Below are positions 36,701-57,852 of a stretch of DNA of 64,000 nt, one piece after another (position 1 is the stretch's first letter; the number at the start of each line of letters is the position of its first letter). Location: assembly GCF_901709675.1 (NCBI RefSeq), contig NC_051094.1, positions 14,077,501-14,141,500 of the forward strand. Direction: 5' to 3'. The stretch comes from Syngnathus acus. Its lineage: Eukaryota; Chordata; Actinopteri; Syngnathiformes; Syngnathidae. A program made the position numbers and the translations under genes. Under the pieces are notes generated by a model. That model did no database searches. It had not been told where the DNA came from and saw only the letters and a list, made by a program, of their open reading frames with translations.

Positions 36701-39700
36701 TGTCAGGGAAAGCACACACACACAAAACTAGTTTATATCTTGATTATGTTATCTGCTCTTTGAAAAGGGACGTACGGACGTGTAGAACTGACCCGTAATA
36801 GGACTGATTCTCGTGGTATTTTGTTGAAAGCATGTGACAGAAGTTGTCATTAATTTTAGCCCAAAATTTCTTGTGATTGTTGACCCAATATAGTGGCCAA
36901 TGATGACTGCACAGTAACCAGTCACGGCGTTACACTTAACCACAGACTGCCTAAAGCTGTGTGGAAAAACAAAGCTTATCATATTGTGTAACACATGCAC
37001 GCATCCTCTTTCATACTCAGCCAGAACAGGATGTGGTTTCATCTGCCCCTCAAGTTTCTCTGCAGGTCTCATAAGTGTCCCTGCCTTTTTATACAAGAAC
37101 TGTTGGTTTCGTCTTTTACCACCTTGTTGAAAAACTGTGATCTGCTGAGTGAGGAAATGATCTCTTTTCTTCCCACTTGTCTAGACCAGCATCTGGCCAC
37201 TTTTCTCCAAATTAATCCACAGCTTGTTTACATACCAATTTTGGGAAAAACAAAATTTTTGTTGTTGCCCACCCAAAGATCACATACTAGAAACACCTCT
37301 GGGATGGAGATATTGGAGTGACACAGAGGTGATGGCTGACCTGGGGAAGGATGGCCTCTCTCCTGCGTCAAAGGCGTTTCTGAATTGTTTGACGCTGTTG
37401 TCTTGACCAGGGAGGCGGAAGATGCCCTCCTCATTTAGACCATGTTCTTTGATAAACTCCACACACTTCTGCACCAGTATGGGCACCATCTGCGGTCCAA
37501 AACGTTGCTCATACATTGCTGTGTCCTTCAGACTTTTTCCAAACACTACAGGGACAAAGAAAATATTTAACATCTTGATAGACAAGCTAGCTAGTTCAAG
37601 TAAGCAAACAAAAGCTTATTAAAAAACTGACTTGCTTCATTTTGCTATTGCTGAAGCAAAGCTTTATTTTATTACCCATGAAGATTTGTGGATTAATATA
37701 CTTTTTTTTCTAACAGGACTGTTAAGTAATTTGATGCTACCGAACCTCCACTTTGAACACCGATGACTCTGCGCAGGGTTCGGACCCACTCATCCATATC
37801 AGTTTGTGAGCTGGCCATGAACACGTGCAGACATCGCTCTTTATCTGCACTTGTACCTGGCGGAAACAGAGATTGACTGACTATTAAATCCATGAATGAG
37901 GTAAAATAATTGATCCATCTGTCCGCATGTCTGTGTGGAGTTAGTTACATGACCCTTTTATTTGCATAGATGCAAAAAAGGAGATAAAGGTCACTGATTG
38001 GAATATAACTTCTGATCGCATTAACTACCAAGTATTTCTTTAATACAAATCTTACCTGGTATGATTTCAAAGATGAACTTTCCAGGCTCATCTGAGTTTG
38101 AGGGGAGTTCATTGACCTTGCTGAACTGAAGCTGGATAAAGCCCTAGAAACAAAACAAAAAAACAAAACAAAACAAAAACAAACTGTAAAAAACAAGGGC
38201 ATGGATAAAGACTGGAGAATTTTGTGCAAAAAAAAAAAACCCTCAAATATTAATCCAATATATATCCATATATATATATAATATATATCCGTATATCCAA
38301 TATAAATCCATATATACATAAATTAATTAAAAACATTCAGAAGTAAATTCTGACATAATTTCTACATTTTAAAATTACTGTGATTGGTTTATATAGATAA
38401 GCTATATAAAATTTCTTACCGTGGTGAATTAGGATATTTTGTCAGCTAATATAATCAAAATGATTTTAAAATATGAATTAACATTGTGTGAAATGAATAT
38501 TTCCATGGTATTTAAATTTTTTTGAGATGCACTTAGCTGTATCAAACAGGCAAAAACAACATATCTGCTGTTGTTGACAAACAAAAATAATAGACCAATA
38601 TCTTAACAATATGAAAACGCCTCAAATAATGTTTCTATGGTCTATATCAAACATCATTTATTAACATCAAGAGCAGGGGTGTCAAACTCCAGTCCTCGCA
38701 GACTGGAGTTTGACACACCCCTCATTTAGAGCAACTTAAATGCTGGAGGGGTTGGCATTGTTGACTTACAGCTTTAAATAGAGCAAAGAAAAAGTAAAAA
38801 ACACTCATTTCTTACCAGGATGGTCGTTTCACGGTCATCTTTGTGGTAGGTCAAAGTGCTCCCCCTCAGCACAAAGTAGCGCTGGTGCCAGTTCTTCACG
38901 AGAGACTTTTGCTGTTTCTTGAGCCAGCCAGATTTCAAAGGCCTCTCCATGGACTTGAAGGAGCGTTGTGAGCCTGGAGTTGGACCTGAACTCCCCTCAC
39001 CAGTTAGTAAGCTCTTAGAACGCGCTGAACAAAGGAAATAGATGAAGGATGGCAAGATGAATTTTCATGTCACAAAAGTACCAGAAACGTTCGCACTGCT
39101 TGACTGCTGCAAAGCGCTTCCTCTTTTTGCGGTGAAAGTGCACCAGCCTCAAAGGGTGGAGAGGCCATTTCTGTTCTATGCTTACACATGAATAGAAACT
39201 GCTTCTTTGTGCCAACCAAGTTCCTGTTGGGTTGCCTACACAGTCATGAGCTGTCATGGTTTTGTGGCAATATTATTGCATTTGGACAATACACAAGAAA
39301 GGTCAGCTGTATAGAACCGTGCAGTAGCAAAAAGTGACATACTTATTCAGAAGTTAAATCAAAGTTAACTTTTAACATCTTCTGTGTAAGTGTGTGATGC
39401 TGTTTTTGGTGCCATAGTTTCAAACGTTCTTGGAGAAATGAGGTCAGGGCTCACACCCAAGTCCAGTAATTGAGTAATGTTTTAATTCACTGGGCCTTGT
39501 GGCTCAAAAATAGAGAAGTAGTACACCCCAGGAAACAAGGTGTGTTATTGTAGTTATCCCACTAACGCAAAACCCTAACCCTAAACCCCATCATAGTAGG
39601 CCTAACTCTTAATCCAATTGAGGATTATCATCAAAATACATAAGAACATATTTAAACGTGGAAAAGAGAAAAGCAAATAGTCAAACAGTAAAGGTTGTTA

Positions 39701-39935
39701 GCATCACATTCCTATGACCAATAATGCAGTCCTATCTCCGAGACAATTGTAATGCATTTGACCCACCAGGTGGATCTTCAAGAAGTTAGTTTTAGCACAG
39801 CTAGACGTTCAAATGATAATGAAGGATGATCTGTCCTGCTGTCAGTGAAGGCAGCACGGCCACCCGCTTACCAATGCGAGCTGTCTCAACTTTGAAGGTG
39901 CTGAAATCCCAGTTGCGAGGTAGTTTCAAAGACAT
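33772..39935 (-). CDS. arhgap25: Rho GTPase-activating protein 25, eleven exons, complete
   Basis: A Rac-directed GAP mainly of blood cells that limits actin remodelling, phagocytosis and migration. Coding exons, in transcript order: 39872-39935, 38816-39024, 38056-38143, 37746-37856, 37341-37545, 36567-36699, 36340-36413, 36140-36261, 35215-35369, 34315 region (34305-34834), 33772-33973. They join in phase to 630 residues; human ARHGAP25 has about 645. The N terminus MSLKLPRNWDFSTFKVE then ARSKSLLTGE matches ARHGAP25. A PH domain spans about 50-155 (PLKSGWLKKQ, NWHQRYFVLRG). The RhoGAP domain spans about 160-355, with the arginine finger near residue 201 in EEGIFRLPGQ, plus DTDVHTVASLLKLYLRELPE and NKMNVENLATVMGINLL. 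A Ser-rich linker follows, then a C-terminal coiled coil (about 565-630, ending SRKPQTPT). ARHGAP22 and ARHGAP24 are the alternatives; the N terminus and bmp10 neighbourhood favour 25. Confidence 0.93.
38250..38320 (+). repeat. AT-rich short tandem repeat in arhgap25
   Basis: Repeats of ATATCCATATATA/ATATCCGTATATCC lie in an intron of arhgap25. Confidence 0.6.
38674..38722. mobile_element. Minimal hAT-type foldback remnant
   Basis: CAGGGGTGTCAAACTCCAGT is followed after a few bases by ACTGGAGTTTGACACACCCC, giving an almost perfect hairpin. It is the smallest possible form of the GGTGTCAAAC MITE and lies in an arhgap25 intron. Confidence 0.6.
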
Positions 39936-42900
39936 ACTGTAGTCCACAATTTATAGCGCAAGTCAGTTTAATTTTAGACACACACACACACAGTCATGCA
40001 CACAGAAGGCAGATATCGCAAATCACACTTCCTGCTTCCTGTGTGTTCATTTTTTTTTCACCATTTCAAATGCTTACGTTTCATCAGACTTTGTTTCCAT
40101 GTACAGACTTGTTTTGTAAAACGTTCTTTCACGGTGATGCATAAAAATGCTCAGGTGTTTTTAAATGACAAATAATAGAACTATTTAAAATGGTCCTTTT
40201 TTGGGGCTTTGAGTCCTACATTTATCATGCTGCTGCACACGTCATACTATATCAGAATCAGAACGCGAGTGACTCATCAATAAGATGCAATTCAACATTG
40301 CAATATCAATTATCATCAGATACAATGCTGTATAATCCGGCAGGGAAGTGATTACACAAAGGAAGAGAAACCGGATGGCCAATAGTTTTTGTCTCTTTAT
40401 TTTCCGACAAGGGAAAGTTACATTTGAGCATAAAGAGTACATTTCTTTCTATAGACAAATATACAACACAAAGCACCCCACCATCTAAGAGTAATATAAC
40501 TCTGATAACTGATTTATAGGAGAACCACAAAATAAAATTTCCTCGAAGGCGAGTGAACAAACTGAGGTTAAAAAAATGTTGCACCACTTTTAATACATTC
40601 TTGAAAAGGTCCTGTTTGGCAGAATGATTATTATGGTCCACAATGGCTTTTTGATGCCACACAAATAATTTATCCTAATGCAATCTAGTTATATTAAAGT
40701 CTTTATAAGTCTGTATAATTATTTAATTGTCATTGTTTAGTCAAATGGTTCTTCTAAACCTCGGCACTTAAGTCCTTTCTCCCTCTAGTGGCCGCCTCTA
40801 ACAAAGACAGCGCTTGAGAAAAAAAAAACATTACAGAGACACAAATGTTGTACAGGATTACTAATAATAAATAGTAACTATAATCTTAAAGTACCGATGA
40901 AAGGACACAACAGTAGTATTTATGTAGTTTCTAATTGCATTGCAACAACAAGAGCACAGAAGAGCCAAGTCAACAAACAGCTCATCGCAAGAAAGCCAGC
41001 TTCTCTGCTATCGCAATATCCATTCCTTAAGTAAATAACAGCTTGAAATATTCCCTTAGGGTATACAAAATACTAAAGCACACCAAAAATAGCTTTAAAA
41101 TCTTATAGGGATAATATAATTTTGAGGTGAGCTGATTTGCGCAAATAAATACTTTATGGATAAACTTACACTTACAGATAGGTGGTTGTCCAATGGAAAT
41201 TATGAATGACATGTCTCATTACTGACTTACATTTCAAGAAATAAAAAACATTTATCCTGCCTAGTTTCAATGTATCGCAAGAGAAAAAAAATACTTGAGC
41301 CTGAATTTAAAGCATGTCTTTGAAATACAAACGTGTTTGGAGAACATCACATTAAGGATGTGACAGATTTTTTTTTTTGTCTGGGTCATGTGCTGAAAAG
41401 ATTGACTGCACAATGAGATGGTCATTGAGTGGCATAAGGAAAACGGGACTAAAAAGTGACCTGCATGTTCCTGCTACATTTCTATCTGGTACAAAGTGAA
41501 TAAACCGATTCAGCATAAGTCTACCTCAGCAAGTGTTCTTAAACACAGCATGTCGAGAATAAATGGACAAACATAATTGAGTGTGATGTGAATAAGAACT
41601 GGAAAGGTTCATCTTCAGCTTCATTGATGAACATGATCATGTTGAACATTGCCTGTCAATTGCTGCACCACCACTGATTCATTACTATGACCTGGAATGT
41701 CATTAAAGCCTGAACACAACTCACCACCATCTATATTAATATATAGATGGTCTGATATAATGTGAAATCCACTTGTGGACCTTAACCCACACTTATGTAC
41801 AGAACCTTTCTAAAGATCAATAAAGTATTATAAACACATAATTACTTTATATACTTTTTTGCTGGATTAATTGAAATACGTAAATTGAGTACCATACTAG
41901 GTTTGTGACTTTAACTGTGTCCAATTAGATTGTATTTTTTGAGTTATTCACCACAATGCTTTATCAATGGTCAAATCTCCGATAGATAGCAAGTATAAAA
42001 ATATTCTATTTTTCCACAACCATAATTAGAGTGGCAGTAGGAATCCCAACATATAAAACTGGGGGGGAATGTTTAAAACTGTAAAATAATACTCAGTTTT
42101 AACGTTCAACATAATTCTTTCACCGTTCAGCTTTTATTGAATGGTAATGAACCTTGACTGCTTGTGTATCGCACCGATTAAAAATTGATGAAAACCTTCA
42201 CTAGTGTCAAGTTCTCGATATCTGCTCTGGAGTTCGCAGCAAATGGCTCGTAACAGGCAAAAGCAGCCAATGGCAGTGATGAAAAGACACAAAGAATGTT
42301 CCTTTTGTGTCATTGTGAGGAATCATCAGTATTACATGTGGCAGTCAGTGTAACATCATGTTGACTTCACAGATAAAATTACCAGCACAACAAATCTTGA
42401 ATGTGTAACAAAAAACACAAAAAAAAAAACAAGATGGTTGCGTTCATCCGGTTAATATAGTTTCCGATGAAGTTGGGGCATAAAAATAATACAATGATTT
42501 GCAAATCCTTTTTTAAATGTTATATTTAATTGTATACACTTCAAAAGCAACATATTTGATGTTCAATAATAAACTATATGAATAATATATATATATATAT
42601 TTTTTTTTTACAATACCAAAAGGGTCAGTTGCTCAAAACTGTGTGAGCAAATAGCCCAACAGTTCTGACAAATCTATGTACGTAAGCAGCAGGGCCGAAA
42701 AGCAACATTGTGAACTTCAGCCCCTCAGGTGGCACCACATCCAAAACCAGCATGGTTGTCTAACAACACCCAAAGATGGGTTCAGGCTCAAAATAGGGTG
42801 AAAATTATTTGCAAATCATTGTATTTTGTTTTTATTTACATTTTGGACAAGTAAACTTCATTGGAATTGGGGTTTGTACTCTATAAAAAGTTTTCCTCTA

Positions 42901-43607
42901 ATTTACACAATTTAATGTGGTCAAGTGGTTGCACAAAATTATAATATGTGGCTCTAGATATAGTTTTTAAACACATGTATAGTTCAACCTAAATATATTT
43001 TATATGAAATATTAAAATTTGTGAGCAAGAAAAGGAAAATAATAATCTATTGTAAATCTAAGTTGTTTACACGTTCAAAGGGACTGAGTGGAAGTACAAG
43101 GAAATATATCTGGATCCACTCCAGATGATTTTATTTTGTGCAACCACCAAAATAAAATTGTGTAAATTCAACACACCATTTTTCTTTTCAGTGTAGTTCA
43201 ACAGGACTGCTATATTAAAAAAACTATAAATAACTATATCACTCCAAAACAACTCAATAGGAAGGGTAACAATACAGTGAGTTGCACATTTGAAAGCAGT
43301 GCATTAAAAAAATGAACAGTAAAATACCCACACAAAATTAGGGTAAATAGAGAGTATCGTGTACAGGTGCAAAAGTAGAACAGACAGACTGAAAGGCTTA
43401 AATGGAAAGGTGGTCAGTACTTGAACCTAGAAATACTCATGTGCCGTGATTCGCGTACAGCATGGAAGCGCACGTAACTCATACCCAAATGAAATGGAAT
43501 GACCCCAAGGCGACTTTTTCTTTTTGTTGATTTTCCTTTTTTTATGCTCACAGAAAAGCACTGTGAGTCTCCCACAGCAGGACCGCCTCCAGACGCAAAC
43601 CAACACT
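39936..43607. other. arhgap25 upstream / cds2 downstream region
   Basis: About 3.7 kb. It should contain the cds2 3' UTR on the right and the arhgap25 promoter on the left. A short telomere-like CCCTAACCCTAAACCCC lies inside the first arhgap25 intron at about 39570, just outside this stretch. No exon was recognised; several minus-strand AATAAA hexamers exist and none stands out. Confidence 0.45.
40779..40796 (-). promoter_or_regulatory. CTCF-like core motif
   Basis: CTCCCTCTAGTGGCCGCC fits the reverse complement of the vertebrate CTCF core (CCACTAGGGGGC type) well. It lies between the oppositely facing ends of cds2 (3') and arhgap25 (5'). Motif only; chance or repeat origin is possible. Confidence 0.35.
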
Positions 43608-52693
<9,086 letters not shown>

Positions 52694-53797
52694 CTTTGCA
52701 AACCACGGCCGAACGATAGCAGCGAAGGTCCTGTGGTTCGGTGACACTTGGCTCTCCTCTGATTAAAATTCTACACGGTTTTAGTTGACATTAAAACCCC
52801 GCCGAGTTAAGTGGGAGGGGAAATGGAATATCAATTCCGCTTTTCAAAATAAATGTCTTATTCTGTTATTGTGGGCCAAGACCTTTTGGGAAATGTTTCA
52901 GACAATCCGTAGATGAAATATGAAATATTTAATTTTAAAAGTAAAATAATTCTTGCTGGGCACTTTGGTAGGGATGGCACATCTGTCTCACAGTTATGAA
53001 GTTGGTTTGAATCTCTTCCCATATCAAAAAACATGAATGCTAAATAGATTGAAAACGCTTTGTTTCACAAGTGTGAATGTGAAACACAGAAAACAAAGAA
53101 ACAAAGTTAAAATAAAATACAGATACATGTATAGAAACGAAAAAATGCAGATACATGTATGTATAATATCTACAGGGTTATGTTTATGAAGGTAAGAAAA
53201 TATTAGGGGTGAGAGGTGAGACTTCATTAAATTTTGGGGGGGAGAAGGAGTATAGGAAAGGTAATCTTGCTAAATTACATTTTCATTCCCTTACACCCCG
53301 ACCACACCTAAAAAATATTATTTTAATCTCTTGAGATTTTGAATTAATATCAGTTCAGTTCAAACTCCCGTGGTGATAAGACGCATTCCTTTTCTTGGTT
53401 ATGGTGGTCATATAATACTGTGGATATGTAGACTGAGTGTCTGGCAGTGTAAATCCTTGGTTGAAATCGTGACGGGCGAGATAAGCAGAATTGCTTCAAC
53501 CCGCCTCCCTTTTCGACAAGTCGTGTATAACATAATGTGAAATGAAATTATAATGAATGTTGATTATTGGACTATTTGAATTATAAACAAATCAAATAAA
53601 AAAATGATTTTATGATTTGCTTTTATTTTCAAGATAGATTTAGGGGGCATATGCCACGATGTCGCTAACTTGATAATAGCGCCTGTGAGTGATGTCACAG
53701 AAGACATAATGGACAACTGTAGTAGTGTGTACATTATGTTGCCCATGGTTGCAACTTATTTATAATCAATTTTACAGGGTAAGATGTTTTGCGGCAT

Positions 53798-53889
53798 GTA
53801 GGTAGGTAGGTAGGTAGGTAGGTAGGTAGGTAGGTAGGTAGGTAGGTAGGTAGGTAGGTAGGTAGGTAGGTAGGTAGGTAGGTAGGTAG
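53798..53889 (+). repeat. (GGTA)n microsatellite
   Basis: About 23 uninterrupted GGTA units, followed within 50 bases by a fragment resembling the foldback arm (ACTTCAACCACCAAGTGGCA). Confidence 0.95.
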
Positions 53890-56118
53890 TGGTTTGAATG
53901 ATTAAAACAATGCGTCCTAATGTAGTTTTGACTTCAACCACCAAGTGGCAGTAACAGTCCATTGAGTGCCACAAGCGTTTGTGTTGTGGCGTTTACAGGC
54001 ACTTGTCGGCAGTCATAAATACTTAATTGCTCGTTAAAACAGAAATGGGAAGGAGGACACCGTAGATCCAACGGTTCGATATTATCTGACATCCCAAAGC
54101 AGGGTGTTAACTTGGTTTGTAGTCTGTGTGATGATAGTCTGTGTGATGATAGCTATCCAGGGGGTGGGCGACTACAAACATTACTAACATGAATAATTTC
54201 AGTTGTGAATTATGACTTAAAAAGGGGGAAAAAATGTATATTATATATATTAATACATATTATATACATTATAATATATATATTAATACATATTATTAAT
54301 ATTAAAAAGTAATAACTTTCCCCCATCCAATCAAAGCTATTCAGTCGCCAAAGTACACACACACACACAGACACACACACACGCACACACACACTTTGAT
54401 TACAACTGCAGTGGGTGTGTGGAACCTCATCATCCCTGCAGTGTGACGTAGTGGGCATTGAGCAGCATACAAACTGCAGAGTCATACTCAGTCTTCTGTG
54501 CACCCCAGACTAGTGATATCCTACCTTTGCACAATGGGTTACAAAACCAGTACATTTTTGAAGGGGGCTCTTTATAAGCTCCTCCAATTCTTCAGGGCCA
54601 TGGGATATCTGCAATGCAGAAATCTATATATAGCAGTAGAGGTAGAAGGCGAGAGCGAGGGAGACACACAGAAGGATGAAGGGGTGTTGAGGCAGAGATG
54701 GGAGATGACACTGAAATAGAATAATAAGCTACTATTAACAAAACGATAACTTTAAGTTTGTTTGTTTGTTTTTGTTTGATTTTGTTTGTTTTTAGAAAAC
54801 TTGGAATGCTGTAAAGCTTTCCTGTAGAATGTTCTAAAGACAGGCACCCAAATGTCCATTTATAAATCAGCACAGAACACAAGGTCACTTGTGACATTTG
54901 TCTTTGGTAGAAGTTTCAGTCATTTACTATATGAACATGTAATCAGTAAAAATAAAAGGAGGCATGTTATTAAATTGTACAGTCTGTTATGTACTGTTTA
55001 ATCCAGTACTGTTTACTGTACAGTACTGTTTAATCCGAAAGAATCTCAAGATATCAAAGAGGACAATTGCAAATGCATCCCCACAACAAATCTGCTGACT
55101 GTAGCACACCAACAGTAGCACCAGATCAAGGGCGATGCTTCAGCAAGCAACGCACGACATGCCTACGTCATGGCATTAATCGGACCCTGAATTTGCAATA
55201 AATCTGCTCCCTGACACTGTCCATGTCTATATCCTCACCTCCTGATGTGTCATGCAAGGAAGGTGGAACATTCATCATTCTGAAATAGGAACTTGGAAGA
55301 TTTAGCGCTGTCTCAAAATAGATGAAACTCTAATGGTCTGCATTCATGACAACTTCGAAAAATACCAAATGACGTCATTAAAACTAATACAATGAAACGT
55401 AATGACAACTAAAAGTGGATGCCTATGCAAAAAGTGTAACCTGGACTTGTGTCTTTTTTAATTTACACGCATTAATTCTGCCAAAGAAGCGTGGTGCGCT
55501 GATAGCAGAGGCTGGGAGTCATTGAACATAAAATCTTTGCCGACTTTTGAATGTCTTGGAAATACTACCTGAAAATGATAAAGCACTCTTTAAATTTGGA
55601 AAAAGTGGGGAAAGGCTAGCAAACCACACTGGCTGCTACAATTTAAAGTGATCATATTGTTTATAGTATTATATTAATTATAAATTATATATCTTATATA
55701 TCTTATATATTATATCTATATCAAGTGCTTAAATAATTAACTGTGGAAATTAATTACTCAATTAGTCAATTAAGCAATTAATCAATTATAATTAATTGGT
55801 TAATTTACTGGTTAATAAAATGGCCATGAATCAGGGTTAGTCTCAAGTTGCTAGCTTTGGCTTGCCCAAATGGCAGACACAAGCACCAGTGAGGTAAGAT
55901 TAGCTAAATTTTATTTTATTTACAATAATTTAATTAAAAACGGACAATCCCTTGCATCCCGTAAATCTGGTAAATCAAGATATTGCCTTTTCAATTTCCT
56001 AATATGCTACTGAAACTGGAGTGTCTTCTTATTAATAATTCTAAGCACTTTCTAATGACTTTCCACCCTTTCCCTCACTTAACAATATTTACACACACCG
56101 GTTGTTCCTGCTTATGCG

Positions 56119-56235
<117 letters not shown>

Positions 56236-56596
56236 AACGGTGGTGTTGGTGGCAGCTGCAACTGCAATCCATCTGAGGCAGGCTCATCTCTCAGTTCAGA
56301 GAGAAAACAGGCAGGCAGACACTGAGATGGGGTGCCGCTTGTCGCTAACACCCAGTAGCCATCATTCTGCTTGGCCCCATAAACAAAGATGCATGGATTG
56401 CTGCCTCAGGGTGACACAGGCAGGCAGGGCCGCCCTCCTCTTGGAGGCAATAGCTTAGCAATCACCACTGTGTGTCCAGCAAGGCGTGGATTAACAACTG
56501 AGTTAAAAAGCAGTCTTGAAGAATGGGAACTGTTGGCTATAATATATATATAACAGAAGACAAACTGTCACAATACATGGTTGGATAATAAATGAC

Positions 56597-56602
56597 TTTA
56601 TT
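56597..56602 (-). terminator. Possible poly(A) signal of the internexin-like gene
   Basis: AATAAA on the minus strand about 1.25 kb after the stop codon. It is one of several possibilities. Confidence 0.2.
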
Positions 56603-57852
56603 TGGCTTTGAGAGAAATTAAACTGCATAAGCTAGCAGCATGTACAGTCACTGTTATATCCTAACAGGTCAATTGGGGAAGTATCTATACTCCTCTGCTA
56701 TCTATCCCAGCATTTGGTATGACGCGGGTAGGAGGTGTCGTATTTTAGCGTTTCAATGTTTGGTTAAGGCAAGTTGAATTGAACACACAACAAGCAAATC
56801 ATGATTTCCAACCACGAGTACAGGATTCAAGCTCTGAGAGTCAGGCCATGCATTTGTGCCTATAATTTCATTCATTTGTCAAGGAGAACGTAGGGTGAGG
56901 GTGTAGAACATGATGGACGGTGCCGTTACAAAGACTTAGGAGTAAAACAAAAAGTAGTATAACAATATGGGGCTGAGATGAAAATAGCCCTTGTGCTACC
57001 ATAGAACCATGAGCCATCTGCCACTTGCAGTCTGGGTGGAGGGCTGTCAGTGTCACTGTCAGCTGCCTACCACATTCAACAAAAATACGGCCATGTTGGT
57101 TTGACAAGGAAAGAAAAGTGAAGGAAGCAAATAAATGAATCAAAATAACATCCTGATAAATCGTATGCACTTTTGGCCAGTTTCGTCTTGTAATATGCAC
57201 ACACAGAAAGAGCTCAGCATTATCAGTTTCTTCATTCGAGCAAATAAAAACATTGCGCCAACACTTGCATCTACGTATACTTCATGTGTTGCAATTATTG
57301 CTGCGTTTTGACATTGCAGTGCAAAAATAAAAATGGTGAATGCTGACTTTTTTTTTCTTGGGATAGAATGTGATGAGGATGGGACACTGATGACAGGGAA
57401 GAAGATTATTCACACACTGTGGAACACACAAGGTTGGACTCAAACGGAAGCAATTCATTCTGCTTTACAGCCTCGGATGACAAGCTGATGTTACGCAGTG
57501 AGCTGGTGCTGTTATGATTTCCAAAAAGAATGTCAGCCAACATTTATCTGACAAAATTGAATAGCACCGGAAAAGTTGGACTGGCTGTTTGTGTCATACT
57601 TTGTGCATTTTGTCTTGAAGCCTTGCTAGTATGTGCAGTTTGTTATTTTCAGGGTCTGATTATTCTTCTTGATCATGATTGGCACATTTGTTGCTTTCAT
57701 AGAGAAAATCATCTTTGACAAGTATCAAACCCCTACACGTGTGTGCGTGTGTGCCTGTGTGTGTGTGTGTGTAAGTGTAAGTGTGGTCACTATATCTTAT
57801 AAGCAGGAACAATGACAAATGATGTTGATGATGGCAAAACTACACAAGGAGT

